Shown here piece by piece: positions 26,567 through 35,509 of a stretch of DNA of 64,000 bases; the first letter of the stretch is position 1; every line of letters begins with the position of its first letter. The notes under the pieces were generated by a model that saw only the letters and a program-made list of their open reading frames with translations, had not been told where the DNA came from and ran no database searches. Origin of the DNA: Amycolatopsis methanolica 239 (GTDB lineage: Bacteria; Actinomycetota; Actinomycetes; Mycobacteriales; Pseudonocardiaceae); contig NZ_CP009110.1 in assembly GCF_000739085.1 (NCBI RefSeq), positions 1,798,001 through 1,862,000 of the forward strand, written 5' to 3'. A program made the translations under genes and the position numbers.

Positions 26567-29500
26567 ATGTCGAACGCGGACACACCCGCCGAGAACACCG
26601 GCGGGAACACCGCCCTACCCGCAACCGGCCCGCTGGGCGAGTTGCCGCCTCGCGTCCGGGTGCACGCCTTGGCGAAGCTGCTCGGCTCCAACAGCCGGGT
26701 CGTACTGGCGAAGCTCACCGAACTGGGTGAGACGGCGCGCAGCGCGCAGTCGAGCGTGCCGCGGGAGGTCGCGGTGAAGGTCGCCGAGGCGCTCGCCCCG
26801 GCCGACGAGCAGGCCGTCGAGGAGTCGGCTGCCCCCGAGGTGGTCGCCCCGGCCGAGGACGCGGCGCCCGACGCCGTTCCGGAGAGCACGCCCGAGCCGG
26901 TCGTCGAAACACCGGCCGCCGAGACACCGACCGCCCCGACCCCCGAGCTCGCCGCCCAGGCGACGCCGGAGCCCGAGCCCGAGGCCGCGCCGTCGGCCGC
27001 GGCACCCGAGCCGGTCGCCGAGCCCGAGCCGGTGCGGCAGCCGCAGCGCCCGCCGCACATGCCGGTCTTCGCGGCCCCGTCGCCGGTGTTCCTGCCGCCG
27101 GAGGCCGGTGCCGTCGAGGAGGAGCCCGCCCCCAAGGTGGAGCGGGCCGCCGAGGTCAAGCCGGTGGACGAGGACGCCGACGAGGGTGAGGACGGTGCGG
27201 GCCGCCGTCGCCGCCGCCGGGGCCGTCGCGGCCGTGGCCGGGGCAAGGGCGGCGACGAGAACGCCACCGAGACCACCGAGGCCGACGAGACCGCGCCCGC
27301 CGAGGAGACCGCCAAGCGCGAGGACGAGGACACCGCCGAAGAGGGCGAGCCGTCCGAGGACACCGACGAGACCGAGGGGTCGAGCCGTCGTCGCCGTCGC
27401 CGTCGCCGCCGCAAGGGCTCCGACGGGGACAGCGCCGACTCCACCACCGACGACCCGCCGAACACCGTCGTCCACGTCCGCGAAGCGAAGGCCGACGAGA
27501 AGAGCAGCAGCAGCTCGGACGGCGTGCGCAGCGTCCGCGGCTCCACGCGCCTGGAGGCCAAGCGCCAGCGCCGCCGGGACGGCCGCGAGGCGGGCCGCCG
27601 CCGTGCGCCGATCCTGTCGGAGGCCGAGTTCCTGGCCCGTCGCGAGTCGGTCGAACGCACGATGGTGGTCGCCGAGCGCGGCGAGCACACCCAGATCGGC
27701 GTGCTCGAGGACGGTGTCCTGGTCGAGCACTTCGTGACGTCGCAGGGCAGCGGCTCGATCGTCGGCAACGTCTACCTGGGCCGCGTGCAGAACGTGCTGC
27801 CCTCGATGGAGGCCGCGTTCGTCGACATCGGCCGCGGTCGCAACGCCGTGCTCTACGCGGGCGAGGTCGACTGGGACGCCGCCGGCCTGGAGGGCAAGTC
27901 CCGCAAGATCGAGCAGGCCCTGTCCACCGGTGACAACGTTCTGGTGCAGGTCACCAAGGACCCGGTCGGGCACAAGGGCGCCCGGCTGACTACCCAGATC
28001 TCGCTTCCGGGCCGGTTCCTGGTCTACATGCCGTCGGGCGGCGCCACCGGCATCTCGCGCAAGCTGCCGGAGAACGAGCGGCGGCGGCTGAAGGACATCC
28101 TCAAGCGGATCGTCCCAGAGGACGCAGGCGTGATCATCCGCACCGCGTCGGAGGGCATCAGCGAGGAGGAGCTGGAGCGCGACGTCCGGCGGCTGAAGGC
28201 GCAGTGGGAGGTCGTCAAGGAGAAGGCCGACGCGGCCACCTCCGGCAAGAAGTCGTCCGCCCCGGTGATGCTCTACGAGGAGCCGGACCTGCTGGTCAAG
28301 GTGGTCCGCGACCTGTTCACCGAGGACTTCGTCTCGCTCGAGGTCCAGGGCGACACGGCGTGGGAGACCATCCGCGCCTACGTCGAGCACGTCGCGCCGG
28401 ACCTCACCCCCAGGCTCAAGCGCTACGTCGGCACCGGTGACGTGCTGGCCGAGCACCGCATCGACGAGCAGCTCACCAAGGCGCTGGACCGCAAGGTGTG
28501 GCTGCCCTCGGGTGGTTACCTGGTCATCGACCGCACCGAGGCGATGACTGTGATCGACGTCAACACCGGCAAGTTCACCGGTTCGGGCGGCAACCTCGAG
28601 GAGACGGTCACCCGCAACAACCTGGAGTCGGCCGAGGAGATCGTGCGCCAGCTGCGGCTGCGCGACATCGGCGGCATCATCGTGATCGACTTCATCGACA
28701 TGGTGCTGGAGTCCAACCGCGAGCTGGTGCTCAAGCGGCTGACCGAGTGCCTCGGCCGGGACCGCACGCGTCACCAGGTCGCCGAGGTCACCTCGCTGGG
28801 CCTGGTGCAGATGACCCGCAAGAAGATCGGCACCGGCCTGCTCGAAGCGTTCTCCACGACCTGCGAGCACTGCAAGGGCCGGGGCGTCATCGTCTCGACC
28901 GAGCCGGTGAAGTCGGGCAACGGCGGCAACGGCGGCGGTCACCAGCACGTCGGTGGCGGCGGCGGTTCGCGCCGGTCGCGTGGCCGGGCCAAGGTCGAGG
29001 AGCCGCAGGCGGAGAAGACGCCCGAGCCCTCCCCGGTGCAGCGGGAGAGCACGATCTCGGCCGTCGAGGCCATGGCCAAGGCCGCGAAGATCGCCTCGAC
29101 GAAGACCGAGGGCGGCGAGAAGCCGGAGACGGGCGCGACCCCGGCCGACGCGGCACCCGCCGAGGCCCACACCGGCGCGGAGAACGCCGCCGGGTCGGGC
29201 AGCGGTCGCTCCGAGCGGCGGTCCCGCTCCCGTGGGAAGGCCCGCGCCGAGACGGCCCAGCCCGAAGCCCAGACCCAGCCGAACGCGACGGTCCAGCCCG
29301 AGGCGGCACCCCAGCCCGAGCCGGAGACCGCGGGCGCCGCTCCGCAGGCCCAGACCAGCCCGGAGGGCGCGGCGCAGGCTCCCGCTGAGGCGCCGCCGCA
29401 GTTCGGGACGACGGCTCACGAGTCAGCTGCTCAGCCCGCGGTTCAGGCTGACGCAGCGGCTCCGTCCGCGCAGGCCGGTTCCGAGGCGCAGCCCGCGCCG

Positions 29501-29974
29501 TCGGAGCAGCCTGGAGCAGGGACCGAGCCCGCGGCGCAGGCCCAGGGCGAAGCGGCGGAGCAGGCCGGCCCGGAAGGCGCGGTCGAGCCCCCGGTCCAGG
29601 TCCGCACCGAGGCGCAGCCTTCGCCGGAGGCAGCGGCACAGCCGCCGACCGGTGAGCCGGCCGCCGCGGAGCAGGCGAAGCCCTCCCGCGCCCGGACCCG
29701 GCGGGTCGCCCGCAGGCCCGCGGCGCCCCCGGAGCCGGTCCAGGCCGCCACCGAGGCGCCTCAGGTCACCACCGTCCCGGCCGGCCCCGTGGCCGGCGGA
29801 CCGGCGTCCACCTCGGAAACCTCCGGCCCCGAAGCCGGCGGGCAGGAGGATTCCGGCGAGACGTCGCCCGAGGTCAGCGTGCCCACCCCGGCCACGAGGA
29901 CGGTCCGCAGGCGCCCGCGCCGCGCGGCCTCCCGCCCGGCCGGCCCCCCGGTGCACGCGTCGGACCAGAGCTGA
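26567..29974 (+). CDS. rne: ribonuclease E/G
   Basis: 1135 residues, long for the family because of both tails. The catalytic core spans about 330-790: an S1-like domain (GNVYLGRVQNVLPSMEAAFVD, about 400), metal-binding Asp in VIDVNTGKF (about 662) and IVIDFIDMV (about 705), and a Zn-link CEHCKGRG (about 766). It cleaves single-stranded AU-rich RNA in mRNA decay and rRNA processing. The N-terminal arm (80-320) is acidic/Ala-Pro-rich with Arg blocks RRRRRRG and RRRRRRRRRK. The C-terminal arm (800-1135) is Ala/Pro/Gln/Glu-rich and disordered. Residues 29-76 resemble an IF-2 N-terminal module. The ATG at 26567 has GGAGGAG upstream. Confidence 0.97.
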   Translation: MSNADTPAENTGGNTALPATGPLGELPPRVRVHALAKLLGSNSRVVLAKLTELGETARSAQSSVPREVAVKVAEALAPADEQAVEESAAPEVVAPAEDAAPDAVPESTPEPVVETPAAETPTAPTPELAAQATPEPEPEAAPSAAAPEPVAEPEPVRQPQRPPHMPVFAAPSPVFLPPEAGAVEEEPAPKVERAAEVKPVDEDADEGEDGAGRRRRRRGRRGRGRGKGGDENATETTEADETAPAEETAKREDEDTAEEGEPSEDTDETEGSSRRRRRRRRRKGSDGDSADSTTDDPPNTVVHVREAKADEKSSSSSDGVRSVRGSTRLEAKRQRRRDGREAGRRRAPILSEAEFLARRESVERTMVVAERGEHTQIGVLEDGVLVEHFVTSQGSGSIVGNVYLGRVQNVLPSMEAAFVDIGRGRNAVLYAGEVDWDAAGLEGKSRKIEQALSTGDNVLVQVTKDPVGHKGARLTTQISLPGRFLVYMPSGGATGISRKLPENERRRLKDILKRIVPEDAGVIIRTASEGISEEELERDVRRLKAQWEVVKEKADAATSGKKSSAPVMLYEEPDLLVKVVRDLFTEDFVSLEVQGDTAWETIRAYVEHVAPDLTPRLKRYVGTGDVLAEHRIDEQLTKALDRKVWLPSGGYLVIDRTEAMTVIDVNTGKFTGSGGNLEETVTRNNLESAEEIVRQLRLRDIGGIIVIDFIDMVLESNRELVLKRLTECLGRDRTRHQVAEVTSLGLVQMTRKKIGTGLLEAFSTTCEHCKGRGVIVSTEPVKSGNGGNGGGHQHVGGGGGSRRSRGRAKVEEPQAEKTPEPSPVQRESTISAVEAMAKAAKIASTKTEGGEKPETGATPADAAPAEAHTGAENAAGSGSGRSERRSRSRGKARAETAQPEAQTQPNATVQPEAAPQPEPETAGAAPQAQTSPEGAAQAPAEAPPQFGTTAHESAAQPAVQADAAAPSAQAGSEAQPAPSEQPGAGTEPAAQAQGEAAEQAGPEGAVEPPVQVRTEAQPSPEAAAQPPTGEPAAAEQAKPSRARTRRVARRPAAPPEPVQAATEAPQVTTVPAGPVAGGPASTSETSGPEAGGQEDSGETSPEVSVPTPATRTVRRRPRRAASRPAGPPVHASDQS

Positions 29975-29981
29975 TCCACCT

Positions 29982-30020
29982 ACGTGAGCCCCGGTGTCAA
30001 CCGGCACCGGGGCGTCACGT
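29982..30020 (+). terminator. rne: strong hairpin after rne
   Basis: ACGTGA (29982-29987) and GCCCCGGTG (29988-29996) pair with CACCGGGGC (30005-30013) and TCACGT (30015-30020). This gives 15 base pairs with a single bulged G and an 8-base loop. It lies 8 bases after the rne stop. It probably separates rne from rplU or protects the rne 3' end; no U-tract follows. Confidence 0.75.
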
Positions 30021-30033
30021 AACCTGTAAGACG

Positions 30034-30051
30034 GCCCGTCCCCGGACGGGC
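30034..30051 (+). promoter_or_regulatory. rplU: hairpin in the rplU leader
   Basis: GCCCGTCC (30034-30041) is followed after two C by its reverse complement GGACGGGC (30044-30051). It lies about 80 bases before the rplU start. It could be an L21-binding leader or an attenuator, since ribosomal-protein leaders often carry such structures. No match to a named leader family could be made by eye. Confidence 0.4.
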
Positions 30052-30129
30052 TATGGCGCGATCACCGGACCGCACACAGCGGGACGTGGCGCAAGCCCTC
30101 ACCCATTGTCGAGTTAGCAGGAGACTTCC

Positions 30130-30444
30130 GTGTCGGCGTACGCGATCGTCAAGACCGGCGGCAAGCAGTACAAGGTGGCCGTCGGCGACGTCGTCGAGGT
30201 CGAGAAGCTCGAGGGCAAGCCGGGCACCGAGCACTCTTTCCCCGCCGTGCTGTACGTCGACGGCAGCGATGTCACGGCGGATGCCGAAGCACTCGCGAAG
30301 ATCTCGGTCACCGGCAAGGTCGTCGAGCAGACCAAGGGTCCCAAGATCCGCATCCACAAGTTCAAGAACAAGACCGGCTACCACAAGCGGCAGGGTCACC
30401 GTCAGAAGCTGACCCGCGTCGAGGTCACCGGAATCACGAAGTAA
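30130..30444 (+). CDS. rplU: 50S ribosomal protein L21
   Basis: 104 residues, standard L21: [18 protein letters not shown] at the start and [17 protein letters not shown] near the end. It binds 23S rRNA in the large subunit. The GTG at 30130 follows AGGAGA. rpmA follows 15 bases later, the conserved rplU-rpmA-obg order. Confidence 0.98.
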   Translation: MSAYAIVKTGGKQYKVAVGDVVEVEKLEGKPGTEHSFPAVLYVDGSDVTADAEALAKISVTGKVVEQTKGPKIRIHKFKNKTGYHKRQGHRQKLTRVEVTGITK

Positions 30445-30459
30445 GGAGCTGCAGGAGCC

Positions 30460-30717
30460 ATGGCACACAAGAAGGGTGCGTCCAGCTCCCGCAACGGGCG
30501 CGACTCCAACCCCCAGTACCTCGGCGTGAAGCGCTACGGCGGTCAGCTCGTGAACGCCGGTGAGATCCTGGTCCGCCAGCGCGGCACCAAGTTCCACCCC
30601 GGCCTGAACGTCGGCCGTGGCGGCGACGACACGCTGTTCGCCCTCGCGGCGGGCACCGTCGAGTTCGGCGCGAAGCGTGGCCGCAAGACGGTCAACATCG
30701 TCCCGGCCGAGGCCTGA
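30460..30717 (+). CDS. rpmA: 50S ribosomal protein L27
   Basis: 85 residues: [20 protein letters not shown] and the central [15 protein letters not shown] are characteristic of L27. Its N-terminus reaches the peptidyl-transferase centre in the ribosome. The start is the mature AHKKG type, with no Firmicutes-like N-terminal extension to be cleaved. It is co-transcribed with rplU and followed by an intrinsic terminator. Confidence 0.98.
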   Translation: MAHKKGASSSRNGRDSNPQYLGVKRYGGQLVNAGEILVRQRGTKFHPGLNVGRGGDDTLFALAAGTVEFGAKRGRKTVNIVPAEA

Positions 30718-30750
30718 GGGTCCGGCTAGACAACCCAGCACCTTCAGCGA

Positions 30751-30788
30751 GGGGCGGGCCCGGAACAGATCCGGTCCCGCCCCTTGTT
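30751..30788 (+). terminator. rpmA: intrinsic terminator after rpmA
   Basis: GGGGCGGG (30751-30758) and CCGGA (30760-30764) pair with TCCGG (30770-30774) and CCCGCCCC (30776-30783), with one C/T mismatch and loop ACAGA. TTGTT follows. This is the best terminator in the window, and it implies that obg has its own promoter or depends on read-through. Confidence 0.85.
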
Positions 30789-30836
30789 GCTGGAGATGGC
30801 TGATATCCCTTCGGAGAAACGAGAAGAGGCTTCACG

Positions 30837-32294
30837 ATGGCGTCCCGGTTCGTTGACCGCGCGGTGATCCACGTCGCCGCGGGCGACGGCGGGCACGGCT
30901 GTGCCTCGATCCACCGCGAGAAGTTCAAGCCGCTCGGCGGCCCCGATGGGGGCAACGGCGGCAACGGCGGCGACGTGCGACTCGTCGTCGACCCGAACGT
31001 GCACACGCTGCTCGACTTCCACTTCCACCCGCACGCCAAGGCGACCAACGGCCGCCAGGGCCAGGGCAGCCACCGCGCGGGCGCGGCAGGCGAGACCCTG
31101 GAGCTCAAGGTGCCCGACGGCACCGTCGTGATGTCCGAGGACGGCGAGGTCCTGGCGGACCTGGTCGGTCCGGGCACGACGTTCGTCGCCGCCCAGGGCG
31201 GGCGCGGTGGCCTCGGCAACGCGGCGCTGGCGTCCAAAGCGCGCAAGGCGCCCGGGTTCGCCCTGCTCGGCGAGCCCGGTGAGGAACGCAGCCTCGTGCT
31301 GGAGCTGCGCTCGGTCGCCGACGCCGGCCTGCTCGGCTTCCCGTCGGCAGGCAAGTCGTCGCTGATCTCGGTGCTGTCCGCGGCCAAGCCGAAGATCGCC
31401 GACTACCCGTTCACGACGCTGGTGCCGAACCTCGGCGTGGTGAACGCCGGCGACACCGTGTTCACGATGGCCGACGTGCCCGGTCTGATCCCCGGCGCGA
31501 GCGAGGGCAAGGGCCTCGGCCTGGACTTCCTCCGCCACATCGAACGCTGCGCGGTGCTGGTGCATGTCGTCGACTGCGCGACCTACGACCCGGGCCGCGA
31601 CCCGGTGTCCGACGTGGACGCGCTGGAGGCCGAGCTGGCCCGCTACACCCCGGCGCTCGGCGGCGAGCTGGACTCCCGGCCACGGGTCGTGGTGCTCAAC
31701 AAGATCGACGTGCCGGACGCGGCCGAGCTGGCCGAGATGGTGCGTGGCGAGTTCGAGGCGCGTGGCCTGCCGGTGTTCGAGGTCTCCACGGTGACCCGCC
31801 AGGGCCTGCGTGAGCTGACCTTCGCGCTCGCCAAGGAGGTCGAGAAGTACCGGGCGGCGCAGCCGGAGGCGGAGCCGACGCGGATCGTGCTGCGGCCGGT
31901 GGCGGTCGACGACTCGGGCTTCACCATCGAGGAGGACCCGGAGGAGCCGGGCGGCTTCATCGTGCGCGGCGCGCGCCCCGAGCGGTGGATCCGGCAGACC
32001 GACTTCGGCAACGACGAGGCCGTGGGCTACCTCGCGGACCGGCTCAACCGGCTGGGTGTCGAGGACGCGCTGGCCAAGCGCGGCGCCGAGCCGGGCTGCC
32101 CGGTGACGATCGGCAACATCACGTTCGAGTGGGAGCCCTCCACGCCGGGCGTGGCGGCGCGCATGACTGGCCGGGGCACCGACGCGCGGCTGGAGCAGAA
32201 CAACCGCGTGTCGGCGGCCGAGCGCAAGGAAGCCCGGCGCATCCGCCGTGACGGGCCGGACCAGCCCGAGGACGAGGACGCGACAGCACGATGA
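30837..32294 (+). CDS. obg: Obg family GTPase (CgtA)
   Basis: 485 residues. The Gly-rich Obg domain (about 1-158) has [14 protein letters not shown]. The G domain carries G1 GFPSAGKSS (167-175), a DVPGLIPGA switch and NKID. An OCT domain (about 340-420) follows, then a charged actinobacterial tail. It acts in 50S assembly and the stringent/development response. The ATG at 30837 has GAAGAGG upstream. The stop overlaps the proB start (ATGA). Confidence 0.97.
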   Translation: MASRFVDRAVIHVAAGDGGHGCASIHREKFKPLGGPDGGNGGNGGDVRLVVDPNVHTLLDFHFHPHAKATNGRQGQGSHRAGAAGETLELKVPDGTVVMSEDGEVLADLVGPGTTFVAAQGGRGGLGNAALASKARKAPGFALLGEPGEERSLVLELRSVADAGLLGFPSAGKSSLISVLSAAKPKIADYPFTTLVPNLGVVNAGDTVFTMADVPGLIPGASEGKGLGLDFLRHIERCAVLVHVVDCATYDPGRDPVSDVDALEAELARYTPALGGELDSRPRVVVLNKIDVPDAAELAEMVRGEFEARGLPVFEVSTVTRQGLRELTFALAKEVEKYRAAQPEAEPTRIVLRPVAVDDSGFTIEEDPEEPGGFIVRGARPERWIRQTDFGNDEAVGYLADRLNRLGVEDALAKRGAEPGCPVTIGNITFEWEPSTPGVAARMTGRGTDARLEQNNRVSAAERKEARRIRRDGPDQPEDEDATAR

Positions 32295-33400
32295 GCGTGG
32301 CCCGCAAAGCCGTCGCGGCGGCGGAACGGCTGGTCGTCAAGGTCGGCTCGTCGGCGCTGACCACCGCCGGTGACGGGCTCGACGTGACGCGGCTGAACGC
32401 GCTGGTCGACGCCATCGCGGCGCGGATCGCGCAGGGCAGCCAGATCGTGCTGGTGTCCTCGGGTGCGATCGGCGCCGGGCTGGCGCCGCTCGCGCTCGGC
32501 AAGCGGCCGCGGGACCTGGCAACCCAGCAGGCCGCGGCGAGCGTCGGCCAGTTGCAGCTCGCGCACGCCTACGCGGAGTCGTTCGGCCGGTACGCGCTGA
32601 CGGTGGGCCAGGTGCTGCTCACTTCCGACGATGTCGTGCGCCGCGCGCACTACCGCAACGCGCAGCGGACGTTCTCCCGCCTGCTGGCGCTGGGCGCGGT
32701 GCCGGTGGTCAACGAGAACGACACGGTGGCCACCGAGGAGATCAAGTTCGGCGACAACGACCGCCTGGCGGCGCTGGTGGCGCACCTGGTCGGCGCCGAC
32801 GCCCTGGTCCTGTTGTCCGATGTGGACGGTCTGTACGACGGGGATCCGCGGTCGGGTTCGACGCGGCGCATCGCCGAGGTGACCGGCCCGGCGGATCTGG
32901 AGGGCATCGCCGTCGGCATGTCCAGCTCGGGGCTCGGCACCGGCGGGATGGTGTCGAAGCTGGCCGCGGCACGCACGGCCGCGTCGGCGGGGATCCCGGT
33001 GCTGCTGGCCGCGGCGTCGGACGCTTCGCGGGCGTTGTCGACGGCCGAGGTCGGTACTGCGTTCCGGGCGGCCGACAGCCGGCTGTCCGCGCGCCGGTTC
33101 TGGCTCGGCTACGCGGCGGGGACGCGGGGGCGTCTGCACCTGGACGACGGTGCGGTGGCCGCGGTGGTGCGCCGGCGCCGGTCGTTGCTGGCGGCGGGGG
33201 TCACCGGTGTCGACGGTGACTTCGAGGCGGGCGACGTGGTGGAGCTGGTCGACGCGGCGCAGCGTGTGGTGGCCCGTGGTGTGGTGGCGTTCGACGCGGG
33301 GGAGTTGCCCGAGCTGATCGGCCGGTCCAGCCACGAGCTGCCGGAGGAGCAGCGGCGGGAGGTCGTGCACGCCGACGATCTGGTGCCGTTCCGCCGTTAA
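32291..33400 (+). CDS. proB: glutamate 5-kinase
   Basis: 369 residues: an amino-acid-kinase domain (about 10-255) with [21 protein letters not shown] and [22 protein letters not shown], then a PUA domain (about 270-355). It phosphorylates glutamate in the first step of proline synthesis. It is coupled to obg by overlap. The next step's gene, proA, is not found downstream; instead a convergent symporter gene overlaps the proB stop by four bases. Confidence 0.97.
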   Translation: MSVARKAVAAAERLVVKVGSSALTTAGDGLDVTRLNALVDAIAARIAQGSQIVLVSSGAIGAGLAPLALGKRPRDLATQQAAASVGQLQLAHAYAESFGRYALTVGQVLLTSDDVVRRAHYRNAQRTFSRLLALGAVPVVNENDTVATEEIKFGDNDRLAALVAHLVGADALVLLSDVDGLYDGDPRSGSTRRIAEVTGPADLEGIAVGMSSSGLGTGGMVSKLAAARTAASAGIPVLLAAASDASRALSTAEVGTAFRAADSRLSARRFWLGYAAGTRGRLHLDDGAVAAVVRRRRSLLAAGVTGVDGDFEAGDVVELVDAAQRVVARGVVAFDAGELPELIGRSSHELPEEQRREVVHADDLVPFRR

Positions 33401-34686
33401 CGCAGTTCCGTGCCCTTCGTTTCGGGGAGGGTGAGCAGCACGAGGAACGCGATCAGCGCGCCGGCCGCGACATACCAGAAGAACAGGATCGACGCCCCGG
33501 CGGCGGAGAGCGTGCTGATGACCAGCGGTGCGGTGCCGCCGAACACGGCGACGGTGAGGTTGTACCAGGCGCCGATGCCGAGGCCGCGCAGTTCCGTGGG
33601 GAACAGTTCGCTCATGATCGCGGGCGCGAGGCTGGACAGGGCGGCGTAGAGCCCGAGGCCGACGCAGAAGACGACGAGCAGGTTGCCGAGGCCGGGTTTG
33701 ACCAGGGCGGACAGCGGCACGATGAGGATCGCGGTGGCTGCGGACCAGGCGAACAGCTGGGGTTTGCGCCCGATGCGGTCGGAGAGCGCGCCGTAGGGGT
33801 ATTGGAGCGCGACGAACAGCGCGGTGCCGATGGACAGGGCGAGGAACACGTCGACGTCGTTGGCGTGGCGGGTCTTGACCGCGAATGGCGTGAGGGCGCT
33901 GAAGAACGTGTAGTAGCACAGCGTCGAGAGCATCGTGATGCCGACGAGCTGGCCCACCGCCTTCGGATGTTCGCGCAGGGTGGTCAGCAGCGGGCGGCGG
34001 ACGCGTTGCGCGCGGCCCTTGTTCTGCTCGAACTGTTCGGTCTCGGAGAGGCTGCGGCGCAGCCACAGGCCGACGATGCCGAGGACGCCGCCGAGCAGGA
34101 ACGGGATGCGCCAGCCGTAGGAACTCATGGCGGCCTTGTCCATCGTGCGGGCGAGGACGAACCCGAGCACGGACGCGAGGAGCACCGCGGAGCCGGTGGA
34201 GATGTAGAAGAAGGACGAGTAGCGCCCCCGCCACTTCGGCGGCGCGATTTCGCCGAGGTAGGCGGAGGCGTTGGACACTTCGCCCCCGAGGGACAGCCCC
34301 TGCGCGATGCGCGCGAGGAGCAGCAGGATCGGTGCCAGCCAGCCGACTTGCTGGAAGGTGGGCAGGATCGCGATGACGATGGAGCCGCCCGCCATGAGCG
34401 TGATGGTGAGAATCATGGCCGGCTTGCGACCGCGCACGTCGGCGAACCGGCCGAGCAGCAGACCGCCGAGGGGCCGGAAGAAGAAGGCGAGCGCGTAGGT
34501 GGCGAACGTGTTGATCTGGGCGAGCAGGTCGTTGCCCGCGGGGAAGAACGCTGTGGCGAAGTAGATGCTGAACGTCGCGTAGATCGTCCAGTCGAACCAC
34601 TCCAGCGCGTTGCCGACGCTGGCCGCGAACAACTTCCGGACGGGCAGCCGGTGCCGGACTTCTGTGCCCACCTTCGACTCGACCAT
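33397..34686 (-). CDS. MFS metabolite:H+ symporter (MHS family)
   Basis: 429 residues with twelve membrane segments. The N-terminal [15 protein letters not shown] helix, loop motif [27 protein letters not shown] in helix 4 and [13 protein letters not shown] between helices 8 and 9 mark the metabolite:H+ symporter branch (KgtP, ShiA, ProP-like). It probably imports an organic acid or osmolyte. GGAGG lies before the ATG at 34686. The gene stands alone and shares its stop region with proB. Confidence 0.92.
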   Translation of the reverse strand: MVESKVGTEVRHRLPVRKLFAASVGNALEWFDWTIYATFSIYFATAFFPAGNDLLAQINTFATYALAFFFRPLGGLLLGRFADVRGRKPAMILTITLMAGGSIVIAILPTFQQVGWLAPILLLLARIAQGLSLGGEVSNASAYLGEIAPPKWRGRYSSFFYISTGSAVLLASVLGFVLARTMDKAAMSSYGWRIPFLLGGVLGIVGLWLRRSLSETEQFEQNKGRAQRVRRPLLTTLREHPKAVGQLVGITMLSTLCYYTFFSALTPFAVKTRHANDVDVFLALSIGTALFVALQYPYGALSDRIGRKPQLFAWSAATAILIVPLSALVKPGLGNLLVVFCVGLGLYAALSSLAPAIMSELFPTELRGLGIGAWYNLTVAVFGGTAPLVISTLSAAGASILFFWYVAAGALIAFLVLLTLPETKGTELR

Positions 34687-35509
34687 GGCGCACCTCCACG
34701 TTCACCCGAATGGGTCGGACAATGCCACACCTCGGCCGCGACCGAAAGATTCTTTTCTGCCGGGAACGTGCTGAGCAGGGCTTTTCTCCCCGAGCGGAGT
34801 CGAAGTGACACCCACGTGGCCGATGCGCCCACACCGGAGAGCCCCACCTGCGCGGTGCTCCATGTGCGCGACGCGAACCTGCACGGCGCCTCACCTGCAC
34901 GGCGCCTCACCTGCACGGCGCCCATCTCCGCGGCGTCTCACCTGCGCGGCGCCCCAGCGGCTCGGCCCGCCGGGGCGGTCTGGGCAGCTTGCCCTGCAGG
35001 CCGCTCGGTCCGCGAGGCCCGGGGGCGACCCTGCCGTTTGGCCTGCAGGCCGTCCGGCCCGCAGTGCTGCCGGGCGGGCCGTGCCGCCTGGCCACCAGTC
35101 GCACCGCCCGCGTCGGCTGGTCGGGTCCGGCCTGGAGGACTGCGCGCCCAGTAGTGTGGCTTGGCCTGCCGTGGCGCTTGCCCTGCAGGCTGTCCGGCCC
35201 ACAGGGCTGGCAAGCGAGCCGTGCCGCCTCACCCGCCGGGCGAGCCGTGCCGACTGACCGGTCCTGCCGACTGGCCGGTCGTGCCGCCGGGCGAGGCATG
35301 TTGTCCCGCCAGCCGGTCAGCACCGGTGGCGTGCACCGTGCGGTCCTGGTCGGCCCCGGCCCGGCCAACGCGGCCGCCTGATGAGGCTGCGGGCGACATG
35401 CCGTGCCAGGCTCTCCCAGCTAGACGCGGGTGGTCAATGCGTCGCGGTCCCGCCCCTGCCCCAAAAAGCTGGGCGTCGAGATCAAGAATTCCCCCTCAAA
35501 TCCCTCCCT
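34687..35509. repeat. repeat-filled spacer between symporter and helicase genes
   Basis: No gene was recognised in 823 bases. 34878-34956 holds five tandem units of about 16 bases, the first two identical CCTGCACGGCGCCTCA and the later ones diverged. From about 34970 to 35300 longer degenerate units recur, each with a CTGCAGGC-GTCCGGCCC core (near 34995, 35043 and 35182) and repeated CGTGCCGCC or CTGCCGACTGGCCGGTC pieces. The open frames across it change with the unit length, so coding is unlikely. Confidence 0.6.

Noticed and set aside
26615-29419. A 934-codon antisense frame across rne
   Set aside because: Its Leu/Arg/Gly repeats are the complement of the low-complexity arms of RNase E.
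34878-34956. Short tandem repeats considered as a CRISPR array
   Set aside because: Units are about 16 bases with no unique spacers, and no cas gene is nearby. No CRISPR array was seen in the window.
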